A model generated the notes under the pieces. That model made no database searches. It saw nothing but the letters and a program-made list of their open reading frames with translations, and was not told the DNA's origin. A DNA stretch of 64,000 nt. Origin: Dyella terrae (GTDB lineage: Bacteria > Pseudomonadota > Gammaproteobacteria > Xanthomonadales > Rhodanobacteraceae). The DNA lies in the NCBI RefSeq assembly GCF_022394535.1, contig NZ_CP089414.1:2294001-2358000 (forward strand). Reading direction: 5' to 3'. Of the stretch, positions 55,269 through 64,000 are shown piece after piece; position 1 is the first letter of the stretch; each line of letters begins with the position of its first letter. The position numbers and the translations under genes were made by a program.

Positions 55269-57434
55269 ATGCCGCCCATCGCTTCGCCGCGACGCCCGTT
55301 GCCGCTCCGCAGTCTCGCTTTAGCGCTATCACTGGCGCTGACCGCTCCCGTGCTCCACGCCGACAATGCCACCAGCGCACCGGACGCTACCAAGGTGAAG
55401 AACCTGGAAGGCGTGCAGACCACGGCAACGGTGACGGGCGATGGCGACTCGTACACCACCAAGGCAGCCTCGGGCGCCACACGTCTGCCGCTGTCGCTGC
55501 GCGAAACACCGCAATCGGTGAGCGTGGTCACCGACCAGCAGATGAAAGATTTCAATCTCACCAACATCAACGCCGTGCTCGACACCACCACCGGCGTCAA
55601 CGTGGAGCGCGTGGAAACCGATCGCACGTATTACACCGCGCGCGGCTTCGACATCACCAACTTCCTGGTCGACGGCGTGGGCGTGCCCTTCGCCAATGGC
55701 GAACAGGAAGGCGATATCGACACGGCGCTGTATCAGCGCATTGAAGTACTGCGCGGTGCGAACGGCCTGCTGTCGTTCACCGGCAATCCCTCCGCCACGA
55801 TCAACTTCGTGCGTAAGCGCCCTACCGCCGACTTCGAAGGCAGCGTCGGCCTGACCGTGGGTAGCTGGGATAATCGCCGTCTGGACGTCGATCTGTCCGG
55901 GCCACTCAACGATTCGCACAGCGTGCGCGGCCGCTTCATCGCCGCCGACCAGGATACCGACAGCTATCTGGACCGCTATAACCTGCGCAAGCAAGTGCTC
56001 GGCGGTATCGTCGAAGCGGATCTCGGCAGCAGCACCCTGCTTACCGCAGGCGTCACCTATCAGAAGAACAAGACCCACGGCGGCATGTGGGGCGCACTGC
56101 CGCTCTACAACACCGACGGCACGCCCACCGACTACAGCCGAGACACCAGCACCTCCGCCGACTGGTCGCGTTGGAACATCGCCGACACGCGCACCTTCGT
56201 GGAACTCACCCAGCAGCTGGGCAACGACTGGAGCCTCAAGGGTTCGCTGAACTATCGCCGCATCGCGGAGAACAGCAATCTGTTCTACGTGTACGGCACG
56301 CCGGATGCACAAACGGGCCTGGGCCTGTATGCCTATCCGTCGGCGTACACCAGCAACGAAAAGCAGTACGTCGCCGACCTCTACGCCACCGGGCCGTTTG
56401 AACTCGCCGGCCGCAAACACGAGCTGGTGCTCGGTGCGAACTGGGCAAAGGACGACGTGCATCAGCTGTCCAGCTATGGCGAAGGCATCGGCACGCCGCT
56501 GGTGCCACTCACCCAGTGGACGGGCGACTATCCGGAGCCGCCGTTCGACGCCTCGTACGGCCAGGGCGACTTCCACATCAAGCGCAAGTCGCTTTACGCC
56601 ACCGCACGCTGGAGCCTGGCCGATCCGGTCACGCTGATCACCGGCGCCAGCCTCGTGCACATCGAGCAGTACGGCCAGAACTACGGCGTGCCGAGCAACT
56701 ATGAGAAGACGGAAAGCACGCCGTTCGTCGGCCTGGTGTACGACTTTGCCAAGAACTACTCCGCCTACGTGAGCTACGCGAAGCTGTTCAACCCGCAGAC
56801 GCAGACCGACATCAACAACAAGGTGCTCGACCCCGTCACCGGCGCGAACCTCGAAATCGGCGTAAAGGGCGAGTGGTACGACGGCCGCCTCAACGCCACC
56901 TTCGCGCTGTTCCGCTCGCGCCAGGATGGTCTGGCGGACTACGCCGGCCACAACATGGCGACCAACCAAGATTACTACACGGGCATCAACGCCATCTCGA
57001 AGGGTTACGAGTTCGACGTGAGCGGCCAGATCACCGACAACTGGCAGCTCAGCGGCGGCTATACCCAGCTCGGCCTGGTCGATCCGGAAGGTCACAACGT
57101 ACGTACCTACGTGCCGCGCCGCCTGTTCCGCCTCAACACCACGTATCGTTTCGACGCCCTGCCCGGCCTGCGCGTGGGCGGCACCTTGCGCTGGCAGGAT
57201 CGCATCTACCGCGACCAACAGGCTGTGGCGCTGGACGGCAGCGAGATCTTTACCAACCAGGGCTCGTATGCGGTGCTCGGGCTGATGGCGGGTTACGACC
57301 TCGATCAGCACTGGAGCACCACGTTCAACATCGACAACGTCACCAACCGCAAGTACATCACCAGCCTGTACTGGGCGCAGGGCCTTTACTCGGCACCGCG
57401 CAACTACATGCTGAACGTGAGGTACGCGTTCTGA
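55269..57434 (+). CDS. TonB-dependent siderophore receptor
   Basis: Outer-membrane gated channel. 721 residues from MPPIASPRRPLPLRSLALAL, with a signal peptide cut after HADN or nearby. The plug domain carries LRETPQSVSVVTDQQMKDF, YYTARGFDITNFLVDGV and RIEVLRGANGLLSFTGNPSATINFVRKRP (about 75-185). The beta-barrel ends with NVTNRKYITSLYWAQGLYS and a C-terminal aromatic F (VRYAF). This is the FhuE/FpvA-like siderophore class by plug sequence; the exact siderophore is unknown. It is preceded by a Fur box, and no siderophore biosynthesis gene is nearby. Confidence 0.92.
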   Translation: MPPIASPRRPLPLRSLALALSLALTAPVLHADNATSAPDATKVKNLEGVQTTATVTGDGDSYTTKAASGATRLPLSLRETPQSVSVVTDQQMKDFNLTNINAVLDTTTGVNVERVETDRTYYTARGFDITNFLVDGVGVPFANGEQEGDIDTALYQRIEVLRGANGLLSFTGNPSATINFVRKRPTADFEGSVGLTVGSWDNRRLDVDLSGPLNDSHSVRGRFIAADQDTDSYLDRYNLRKQVLGGIVEADLGSSTLLTAGVTYQKNKTHGGMWGALPLYNTDGTPTDYSRDTSTSADWSRWNIADTRTFVELTQQLGNDWSLKGSLNYRRIAENSNLFYVYGTPDAQTGLGLYAYPSAYTSNEKQYVADLYATGPFELAGRKHELVLGANWAKDDVHQLSSYGEGIGTPLVPLTQWTGDYPEPPFDASYGQGDFHIKRKSLYATARWSLADPVTLITGASLVHIEQYGQNYGVPSNYEKTESTPFVGLVYDFAKNYSAYVSYAKLFNPQTQTDINNKVLDPVTGANLEIGVKGEWYDGRLNATFALFRSRQDGLADYAGHNMATNQDYYTGINAISKGYEFDVSGQITDNWQLSGGYTQLGLVDPEGHNVRTYVPRRLFRLNTTYRFDALPGLRVGGTLRWQDRIYRDQQAVALDGSEIFTNQGSYAVLGLMAGYDLDQHWSTTFNIDNVTNRKYITSLYWAQGLYSAPRNYMLNVRYAF

Positions 57435-57671
57435 TCCACGCCGCGTATGCCATATCGATATGACGCGCGTTTAGACCTGCTTAGGGACGGATGAAGGGAT
57501 GCTTCGGACAGGAGTGCACGCCGGGCTTGGGGCTCATACGTAAGGCCTTCCGCACCCTTCATCCGCCCCCTCCATACGCCGGCGCACCGAGGGTATCGCT
57601 GCGCCGCGACAACCAACGTGCGGCAGCGCGCGTAGAATAGGCGGTTCTCCCCGCCCACTCTGCGTGTCTCC

Positions 57672-59054
57672 ATGGCTGTCAGCGTTTTCGACCTGTTCAA
57701 GATCGGCATTGGTCCGTCCTCCTCGCATACCGTTGGCCCCATGCGCGCCGCAGCCCGGTTCGCCGAGCGCTGGCTGGAGGAGAAAGGCGTGCTCGATCGC
57801 GTCGTGCGCGTGCGCGCCGAGCTGTACGGCTCACTGGCCATGACCGGCCGCGGCCACGGCACCGACAAGGCCGTGCTGCTGGGCTTCGAAGGCGCGCATC
57901 CGGATACGGTCGACCCCGACCACATCCCTGAAACCTTGAACCGCATTCGCACCACGCACCGCTTGCGCGTGCTGGGCAAGCACGAGATCGAGTTCGAGGA
58001 AAAGCGCGACCTGGTCTTCAACAAGCGCCAGAAACTGCCGTTCCACACCAACGGCATGCGCTTCTCCGCCTATGACGCAGAGGGCCATGAGCTGGCCACG
58101 CGCGATTACTACTCCGTGGGTGGCGGCTTCGTCGTCAACCACGACGAGGCGGCCGAAGACCGCATCGTCGCCGACACCACCGAACAGCCCTACCCGTTCT
58201 CCACCGGCGACCAAATGCTGGAGCTGTGCGAGAAGAACAAGCTGACCATCGCCCAGTTGATGATGGAGAACGAGAAGGTGTGGCGCCCCGAGGCGGAAAC
58301 ACGCGCCGGCCTGCTCACCATCTGGAAAGCCATGCAGGATTGTGTGAATCGCGGCCTGCGCTCACCGGGTGTACTGCCCGGCGGCCTCAAGGTCGCGCGG
58401 CGCGCACCGCAGATGGCAGAAGACTTGCGCTCGCAGCCGGAAGCGGCGCTGAAAGATCCGCTGACCATTCTTGACTGGGTGAACCTCTACGCGCTCGCCG
58501 TGAACGAGGAGAACGCCGCCGGCGGTCGCGTCGTCACGGCGCCCACCAACGGTGCCGCGGGCATCGTGCCGGCGGTGCTGCACTACTACCACCGTTTCTG
58601 CCCCAAGTCGGATGAGAACGGCATCGTGGACTTCATGCTCACGGCCGGCGCCATCGGCATCCTCTACAAGGAAAACGCCTCGATTTCCGGTGCGGAAGTG
58701 GGCTGCCAGGGTGAAGTGGGCGTGGCCTGCTCGATGGCGGCCGGCGGGCTCACCGCTGCCTTGGGCGGCAACGTGCTGCAGGTGGAGAACGCCGCCGAGA
58801 TCGGCATGGAACACAACCTCGGCCTGACCTGCGATCCGATCGGTGGCCTGGTGCAGATTCCCTGCATCGAGCGCAACGCCATGGCGTCAGTGAAGGCCAT
58901 CAACGCCAGCCGCATGGCGCTCAAGAGCGACGGCAAGCATCGCGTGTCGCTCGACAAGGTGATCGCGACCATGCGCGACACCGGCCGCGACATGAAGGAC
59001 AAGTACAAGGAAACCTCGCGCGGTGGCTTGGCGGTGAACGTCATCGAGTGCTGA
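57672..59054 (+). CDS. sdaA: L-serine ammonia-lyase
   Basis: Iron-sulfur enzyme that turns L-serine into pyruvate and ammonia. 460 residues, single-chain form. [24 protein letters not shown] starts the beta domain; the alpha domain has [36 protein letters not shown] and [19 protein letters not shown], which include the cluster cysteines. Monocistronic. Confidence 0.95.
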   Translation: MAVSVFDLFKIGIGPSSSHTVGPMRAAARFAERWLEEKGVLDRVVRVRAELYGSLAMTGRGHGTDKAVLLGFEGAHPDTVDPDHIPETLNRIRTTHRLRVLGKHEIEFEEKRDLVFNKRQKLPFHTNGMRFSAYDAEGHELATRDYYSVGGGFVVNHDEAAEDRIVADTTEQPYPFSTGDQMLELCEKNKLTIAQLMMENEKVWRPEAETRAGLLTIWKAMQDCVNRGLRSPGVLPGGLKVARRAPQMAEDLRSQPEAALKDPLTILDWVNLYALAVNEENAAGGRVVTAPTNGAAGIVPAVLHYYHRFCPKSDENGIVDFMLTAGAIGILYKENASISGAEVGCQGEVGVACSMAAGGLTAALGGNVLQVENAAEIGMEHNLGLTCDPIGGLVQIPCIERNAMASVKAINASRMALKSDGKHRVSLDKVIATMRDTGRDMKDKYKETSRGGLAVNVIEC

Positions 59055-59110
59055 GGTTCAGAGCCACGATTACCCCGCTATAACACGCACTACAGATGCC
59101 ACGGACAGAT

Positions 59111-59142
59111 ACGCTCATCCTAGCGAGAGCTGGGATGAGCGT
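59111..59142 (+). terminator. Hairpin after sdaA
   Basis: A ten-base-pair stem (ACGCTCATCC / GGATGAGCGT) with a twelve-base loop; no U-run follows, so it is a weak or Rho-dependent terminator candidate. Confidence 0.45.
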
Positions 59143-59169
59143 ATTCACGATCTCCGTATAGCTCACTCC

Positions 59170-59313
59170 CCTCACCGTCATTCCGGCGCAGGCCGGAATC
59201 CAGTAACGACTCCTTTGAATGGTCGCGATAGGCGACGCTATTCCAGGCAGTGCTTCGCGAAAATCAGATACAAGGGCCACTGGATTCCGGCCTGCGCCGG
59301 AATGACGGTGAGG
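59170..59313. repeat. Inverted pair of 35-bp repeats (CGTCATTCCGGC family)
   Basis: 59170-59204 and 59279-59313 are exact reverse complements, separated by 74 bases. Each unit also holds a short internal palindrome (CCGGCGCAGGCCGG-like). They lie between convergent sdaA and the Sel1-repeat gene; the right copy is 19 bases from the latter's stop. Confidence 0.92.
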
Positions 59314-59332
59314 AAAAAACGTCTCGAATCAC

Positions 59333-60340
59333 TCAGGAACCGGAAGGCTGCGCCACTTTGGCCGCATCGGCATCCACCCGCACCTTCAGCTCGGTGAGCT
59401 GAGCGGTCGTCAGCTTCGCCTCCGCCTTCGCCAGATAGTCGGCGGCACTCTTGAGCTGCTGCTGGCTGTCCATACGTTGCGCCAGCGAGATCTGGTACCA
59501 ACCCTCCGCCGGGTTTTCCGCAATGCCGCTGCCCGTCACGTAGGCCACGCCCATCGCGTAATGCCCCAGCATTTCGTTGGCTGCCATCGCCTTGCGGGCC
59601 AGTGCCACACCACGCGCCGCATCCACAGGCGCGCCTTCCTTACCGGTAATGAGGAAGTAAGCGAGCGTGCCTTCCGCCTTGGCGTTACCACTGTCGGCGG
59701 CCGTCTGCAGCCAATGCATGCCGGCGGTCGTATCGTGTCGGCCGAACAAGCCGGTGAGGTAGATCTGGCCGAGTGACAACTGCGCATCGGCGTCGCCTTT
59801 CTGCGCCGCCGCAACCATCAGTTTTTCGGCGAGCGCCGTGTCCTTGGGTACGCCCATTTCGCCGGTAAGGCGGGCCATCGCCAACACTTCCATGCCCTTG
59901 GACGAGCCTTTGTCGGCCGCTTTCTGCGCCCACTGCAAGGCCTCCTGTGTGCCACCGGTGGAGAGCAGCGATACCGCGAGCACCGCCATGCGATCGCCGT
60001 TCGGGTCGATGTTTACACTCTTGCGCATCCACTCGATGGCCGTGGGAACGTCGCGTGTTACACCGACGCCGGCCATGATGGTCGAGCCAAGCATCCACGC
60101 ACCCTCTGCGCTGCCCGCCGTCGCGGCCTTGCGATACCAGTCGGCACCCGCCGCTTTGTCGGCTGGCACACCGTCGTCCTGCAAGGCCTTGCCCAGCGCC
60201 ACCTGCGCCTGGACATCGCCCGCCTCGGCACGCTGCTTCAGCGCATCGCGTGACGCATCACCTGAGGGCGTCGCTGCCGACACCGGGAATGCGGCCACTG
60301 CCGCGGCCATCACCACCAGCATTGCCGCACGGATCATCAT
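59333..60340 (-). CDS. Exported Sel1-repeat protein
   Basis: 335 residues starting MMIRAAMLVVMAAAVAAFPV (signal peptide to about 25). About six to seven Sel1-like repeats of 36 residues follow, for example AQVALGKALQDDGVPADKAAGADWYRKAATAG, AQLSLGQIYLTGLFGRHDTTAGMHWLQTAADSG and HYAMGVAYVTGSGIAENPAEGWYQISLAQR. Sel1 repeats form alpha solenoids for protein contacts. The partner and role are unknown; location is periplasmic by the signal peptide. Confidence 0.82.
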   Translation of the reverse strand: MMIRAAMLVVMAAAVAAFPVSAATPSGDASRDALKQRAEAGDVQAQVALGKALQDDGVPADKAAGADWYRKAATAGSAEGAWMLGSTIMAGVGVTRDVPTAIEWMRKSVNIDPNGDRMAVLAVSLLSTGGTQEALQWAQKAADKGSSKGMEVLAMARLTGEMGVPKDTALAEKLMVAAAQKGDADAQLSLGQIYLTGLFGRHDTTAGMHWLQTAADSGNAKAEGTLAYFLITGKEGAPVDAARGVALARKAMAANEMLGHYAMGVAYVTGSGIAENPAEGWYQISLAQRMDSQQQLKSAADYLAKAEAKLTTAQLTELKVRVDADAAKVAQPSGS

Positions 60341-60615
60341 GGTGCGCCTACCTTTGTGGGAGGCCCCGATGGTAGCCGCCCACCAACGCGGCGCCAATTA
60401 GCCGACAACGGGAACCCACCGGTATCAGCACGTGTGCCGATTCGGCCGCCGATTCAATGACCTGCGTGCTGCGCTGCGCCACGGTCCGTGACTCCCGACG
60501 GGCTGACAGCTGTAGGACGGGTCTGTCATCATCGTCCCCTTTGTCGCCCGGGATGGCGGCTGCCACATGTGTCGCCCCAGGGGCGGCCCGTCGATCCACT
60601 GACCTGGGGACCTGC

Positions 60616-62223
60616 ATGTCTCAATCTCCGATCCGCCGCGACGTCGGCCCGTTCGCTCTCATGCTCACCGGCCTGGGCTCCATCATCGGCTCCGGCTGGT
60701 TGTTTGGCGCCTGGAAGGCCGCCGGCCTCGCAGGCCCGGGAGCTGTCTGGGCATGGGTGCTCGGCGCGGCCATCATCATGACCATTGCGCTGACCTACGC
60801 GGAACTGGGCGCCATGTTCCCCGAGTCCGGCGGCATGGTGCGTTACAGCCATTACTCGCACGGTTCGTTGGTGGGCTTTATCGGCGCATGGGCCAACTGG
60901 ATCGCCATTGTTTCGGTGATCCCGGTCGAAGCGGAGGCCTCCGTGCAGTACATGGCATCGTGGAAGTGGCAGTGGGCGCAGGATCTCTACATGCACATGC
61001 CTGATGGCCACGGCGAGCTCTCGCATGCGGGCCTCGGCATTGCCGCTGTGCTGGTGATCATCTATTTCCTGCTCAACTTCTGGAGCGTCAAGCTGTTCGC
61101 ACGCTCCAATACGCTCATCACCGTGTTCAAGCTGGTGGTGCCGGCCGCCACCGGCGTGGCCCTGATCGCCAGCGGCTTCCATCGCGAGAACTTTTCGGTG
61201 GGTATCCACGGGGACGCGCACGCGATCGACTTTGCGGCAGTGCTGACCGCCGTGGCGACGGCAGGCATCGTCTTCAGCTTCAACGGCTTCCAGAGCCCGG
61301 TGAATCTTGCCGGCGAAGCGCGCAACCCGGGCAAGAGCATTCCGTTCGCGGTGGTCGGCTCGATCCTGCTGGCTACGGTGGTCTATGTGATTCTGCAGGT
61401 GGCCTATCTCGGCGCCGTACCCCCGGAACTGCTGGCCAAAGCGGGCTGGCACGGTATCGATTTCCGTTCACCGTTCGCCGAACTCGCCATCATCGTCAAC
61501 CTGCACTGGCTGGCCATGCTGCTGTACATCGATGCCTTCATCAGCCCCAGCGGCACCGGCATGACCTATACCGCCACCACCGCACGCATGCTCTACGGCA
61601 TGGAGCGCAACGGCACGCTGCCCAAGATCCTGGGCCGCATCCATCCGAAGTGGGGCGTGCCGCGCCCGGCGATGTGGCTGAACCTGGCGGTGTCGTTCCT
61701 GTTCCTGTTCTTCTTCCGCGGCTGGGGCACGCTGGCGGCGGTGATTTCGGTGGCGACGATCATTTCCTACCTGACCGGCCCGGTGAGCGCGATGACGCTG
61801 CGTCGCACGGCGCCGAGCCTGCATCGTCCGCTGCGCATCAAAGGCTTGCCGATCCTGGCGGGCGTGGCCTTCGTCATGGCGACCGAGCTGCTGTATTGGG
61901 CACGCTGGCCGCTGACCGGCGAGATCATCCTGCTGATGGTGGTGGCGCTACCGGTGTACCTGTTCTATCAGTTCAAGGCGAACTGGCACGACTTCGGCCG
62001 CCAGCTGAAGGGCGCGTGGTGGCTGATTTTCTACCTGCCGACACTGGCGCTGGTGTCGTGGATGGGCAGCTCGGATTTCGGCGGCAACGGCTACCTGAGC
62101 TATGGCATGGACCTAGCCGTGGTGGCAGTGATCGGCCTGGTGTTCTATGTGTGGGGCGTCAAGTCGGGCTGGCGTACGCCGTCTGTGGAAGAGGCCGAGG
62201 CGAATCCGCACCTGCACGATTGA
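60616..62223 (+). CDS. APC-superfamily amino acid permease
   Basis: 535 residues, about twelve to thirteen membrane helices. The first helix carries the APC substrate motif GLGSIIGSGWLFG (about residues 19-31); NGFQSPVNLAGEARNPGKSIP is the conserved helix-6 to -7 region. A short charged tail ends in HLHD. Substrate unknown. A strong terminator follows. Confidence 0.88.
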   Translation: MSQSPIRRDVGPFALMLTGLGSIIGSGWLFGAWKAAGLAGPGAVWAWVLGAAIIMTIALTYAELGAMFPESGGMVRYSHYSHGSLVGFIGAWANWIAIVSVIPVEAEASVQYMASWKWQWAQDLYMHMPDGHGELSHAGLGIAAVLVIIYFLLNFWSVKLFARSNTLITVFKLVVPAATGVALIASGFHRENFSVGIHGDAHAIDFAAVLTAVATAGIVFSFNGFQSPVNLAGEARNPGKSIPFAVVGSILLATVVYVILQVAYLGAVPPELLAKAGWHGIDFRSPFAELAIIVNLHWLAMLLYIDAFISPSGTGMTYTATTARMLYGMERNGTLPKILGRIHPKWGVPRPAMWLNLAVSFLFLFFFRGWGTLAAVISVATIISYLTGPVSAMTLRRTAPSLHRPLRIKGLPILAGVAFVMATELLYWARWPLTGEIILLMVVALPVYLFYQFKANWHDFGRQLKGAWWLIFYLPTLALVSWMGSSDFGGNGYLSYGMDLAVVAVIGLVFYVWGVKSGWRTPSVEEAEANPHLHD

Positions 62224-62248
62224 GTCTGCCAAGCATCAGATGAAACGA

Positions 62249-62279
62249 AAAACGCGCGGTGATGAACCGCGCGTTTTTT
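62249..62279 (+). terminator. Rho-independent terminator
   Basis: AACGCGCGGT pairs with ACCGCGCGTT around a five-base loop, followed by seven T. It ends the permease gene. Confidence 0.93.
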
Positions 62280-62351
62280 TGTTTCTGGTCACTGCGACTC
62301 TCTTATGATGCGCACACCCGGAGAGGATTCCGGCATCAAGAAGGAAATCGG

Positions 62352-62618
62352 ATGTCATCGTTTCAGTGGTTCTGCCTGTCCTTGCGCATCATCGGTGTGT
62401 GGACGCTGGTTTCAGGCCTGGAAATGCTGGGCTCGGCCTATAACGTGGCGCATGGGCACAGTGGCTCCGGATACGACGCCTGGGCTTTCGTCAATCAAAC
62501 GGTTTTCCATGTCGTAATCGCTGCACTACTGATCGGACTGGCACCCGCGCTTGCGCGCATGGTGTATCGCCAGCCCGAGCGCAAACCTGCAGCCGAGACA
62601 GAAGAAAACGGACTGTAA
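62352..62618 (+). CDS. Small membrane protein, unknown
   Basis: 88 residues with an AAGGA ribosome site upstream. Two hydrophobic segments (about 10-30 and 47-70) and a charged C-terminal tail (RKPAAETEENGL). I recognise no family. It ends ten bases from the convergent homoserine dehydrogenase gene. Confidence 0.6.
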   Translation: MSSFQWFCLSLRIIGVWTLVSGLEMLGSAYNVAHGHSGSGYDAWAFVNQTVFHVVIAALLIGLAPALARMVYRQPERKPAAETEENGL

Positions 62619-62628
62619 TCCGCGCCAC

Positions 62629-63714
62629 CTACACCAACGCCAGCACATCCCCCAGCAACGCCTGCGCGGTCACTTCCGGTCCCGCACCGGGCCCCTGTAT
62701 CACCAAGGGCTGCGTGTTGTAGCGCGTGGTGCTGAGCGCGAACTGGTTGTCGGTGCCGTAGAGCCGCGTGGCCGGGTGATTGGCTGGCACCTCGACCAAG
62801 CCGACACGGGCGCGGCCGCGCTGGTTGAGACGCGCGAGAAAACGTAGCGCGCCGCCACGAGCCTTCGCTTCAGCGAAGCGCCTAGCGAGAGGTGCATCCA
62901 GTTCCTCAAGACGTGACAGGAAGGTTTCCACGTCGAGGCCGCGAAGGTTCTCCGGCACCAGGCTCTCCACTTCTACTTCGTCCGGGCGCAGTGCGAAGCC
63001 CGCACATCGCGCAAGGATGAGCAGCTTGCGCGCCACATCTTCACCCGAGAGGTCGCTGCGCGGATCGGGCTCGGTGTAGCCCAGTTCACGTGCCCGGCGC
63101 AGCAGCGCAGAGAACGGCTGGCTACCGTCATATTGGTTGAACAGGTACGAAAGCGACCCAGAGAACACGCCTTCGAGCGTCAGCAGCGCATCGCCGCATT
63201 GACGCAGACGGCGCAACGTGGAGATCACAGGCAGCCCTGCCCCCACCGTGGCGGAGTCGCCGTAACGGCCGCCATTTGCCAGCGCCGCCTGCAGCGTCCG
63301 CCAGCCCGGCAGGTCACCACCGGCCAGCGACTTGTTGGCCGTGACGACGTGATAACCGTTTGCCAGCCATTCCGCGTGGCACAAGGCCAGCGCACTACTG
63401 GCGGTCGCATCGATGATCACCTTTACCGAGGCATCATGGGCGTCGAGTGCGCCTAGCAAGACGCCGTCATTGCGCACATCGCCATGCGTCTTGAGCTTTT
63501 CGCGCAACGTGCGATCGGCCAACTGTTCTGTCTGCGTCTGCTGGCGGCGCGAATTGGCCGCACCCACCAGCCGGATGGATGCGGCGGCCGGCGTATTGAG
63601 CAATTTGAGGAACGCACCACCGACGACGCCCGTACCCAGCAAAACCGCTGCGATGACGGGCGACGCCTCTGCTTTCGATGCGCTCGCAGCCTCCGCCGCC
63701 AGCACCGCGCTCAT
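62629..63714 (-). CDS. hom: Homoserine dehydrogenase
   Basis: 361 residues. N-terminal NAD(P) site VIAAVLLGTGVVGGAFLKLL (about 19-38), TANKSLAGG, then the catalytic region FSGSLSYLFNQYDGSQPFSALL with REARELGYTEPDPRSDLSGEDVAR-like sequence (RARELGYTEPDPRSDLSGED). It resembles the dehydrogenase half of ThrA/MetL without the aspartokinase domain. Its ATG overlaps the upstream metB-like stop (ATGA). Provides homoserine for methionine and threonine synthesis. Confidence 0.92.
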   Translation of the reverse strand: MSAVLAAEAASASKAEASPVIAAVLLGTGVVGGAFLKLLNTPAAASIRLVGAANSRRQQTQTEQLADRTLREKLKTHGDVRNDGVLLGALDAHDASVKVIIDATASSALALCHAEWLANGYHVVTANKSLAGGDLPGWRTLQAALANGGRYGDSATVGAGLPVISTLRRLRQCGDALLTLEGVFSGSLSYLFNQYDGSQPFSALLRRARELGYTEPDPRSDLSGEDVARKLLILARCAGFALRPDEVEVESLVPENLRGLDVETFLSRLEELDAPLARRFAEAKARGGALRFLARLNQRGRARVGLVEVPANHPATRLYGTDNQFALSTTRYNTQPLVIQGPGAGPEVTAQALLGDVLALV

Positions 63715-63998
63715 GCGCTCACCCGACGTTTGAGGTGGGCAGCTGCCTCTACGCGAAGCAGTGCGGCGTCGATATCGCGCAACAGATCGTCACCGTCTTC
63801 GATGCCCACCGACAGGCGCAGCAGCGTGTCGGCGATACCGGCCGCGCGGCGCGCCTCGGGCGCCATGGAGGCATGCGTCATCGACGCAGGATGCGCGACC
63901 AGACTTTCTACTCCGCCTAGCGACTCAGCGAGCGAGAAATACTGGACCCCGTCCACGAAGGCCGCCACCTGCTCCTCGCCGCCTTCAATTTCGAAGCT
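63711..63998 (-). CDS. metB: Cystathionine gamma-synthase / O-acylhomoserine sulfhydrylase family (5' end outside window)
   Basis: Only the C-terminal 95 residues are visible: QYFSLAESLGGVESLVAHPA, SMTHASMAPEARRAAGI and TLLRLSVGIEDGDDLLRDID. These are the hallmark C-terminal blocks of the Cys/Met-metabolism PLP family. With homoserine dehydrogenase directly downstream, a methionine-pathway enzyme (MetB type) is most likely; the exact substrate cannot be told from this part. Confidence 0.82.
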   Translation of the reverse strand, partial: SFEIEGGEEQVAAFVDGVQYFSLAESLGGVESLVAHPASMTHASMAPEARRAAGIADTLLRLSVGIEDGDDLLRDIDAALLRVEAAAHLKRRVSA

Positions 63999-64000
63999 CA

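Noticed and set aside
55329..57311. 660-codon open frame on the minus strand opposite the siderophore receptor
   Set aside because: Composition typical of an antisense shadow; the plus strand encodes a clear TonB-dependent receptor.
1..64000. CRISPR arrays, tRNA and rRNA genes, prophage or integrase genes
   Set aside because: No regularly spaced direct repeats, no tRNA/rRNA-like sequence and no recombinase or phage structural protein could be recognised.

Overview
The window looks like one contiguous chromosomal stretch of a high-GC gammaproteobacterium. It is most likely from the Xanthomonadales/Rhodanobacteraceae side (a Dyella, Luteibacter or Rhodanobacter relative). The indications are the gene set (Pil-Chp chemotaxis operon, pilTU, a beta-glucan type ABC exporter, a metB-homoserine dehydrogenase pair), a consensus CRP/Clp-type operator, and families of intergenic palindromes like those common in xanthomonads. 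This is inference from content; there is no rRNA or tRNA gene in the window to settle it.

Layout. 1-4.7 kb: end of an FtsX-type ABC permease, an anion-permease-like carrier, a secreted GSGD-repeat protein and a small exported protein. 4.7-8.9 kb: a tight minus-strand operon gspN - hisN-like (frameshifted) - small membrane protein - nudE - cysQ - mazG. 8.9-11.5 kb: bioA, a small exported protein and rsmE. 11.6-23.7 kb: the twitching-motility chemosensory operon pilG-pilH-pilI-pilJ-chpA-chpB-chpC. It has no pilK, a ChpB whose catalytic serine position is alanine, and a frameshifted chpC. Divergent from it, 24.1-28.1 kb: gshB-tonB-yqgE-ruvX-pyrB, the order I recall from Pseudomonas aeruginosa next to the same pil cluster. 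28.2-32.5 kb: a large lipoprotein, a stand-alone MHYT membrane sensor paired with an ACT-like/V4R protein, a perfect CRP/Clp site, and a frameshifted BON-domain gene. 32.5-36.5 kb: pilT-pilU divergent from proC-yggT.

36.6-41.8 kb is the accessory region. It holds a broken M13 metallopeptidase gene (one frameshift plus one in-frame stop), an orphan fimbrial adhesin-like gene, and a 78-bp duplicate of the peptidase gene's 3' end about 2 kb downstream. A roughly 1-kb non-coding island made of two long inverted arms follows. From 41.8 kb on the content is ordinary again: ltaE, an NdvA/ChvA-like exporter, lptF-lptG (lptF apparently starting at CTG), pepA-holC, a large hybrid two-component sensor, a yceI-cytochrome b561-yceI operon, a glutaredoxin-like gene, a Fur-box-controlled TonB-dependent siderophore receptor, sdaA, a Sel1-repeat protein, an amino-acid permease, and the homoserine dehydrogenase/cystathionine gamma-synthase pair cut by the window end.

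The functional theme is type IV pilus motility. The Chp phosphorelay (pilGHIJ-chpABC), the retraction motors (pilTU) and a TonB of the kind linked to twitching sit within 23 kb. Four genes carry single-base indels, most of them at homopolymers, which raises the question of sequencing error versus real decay.
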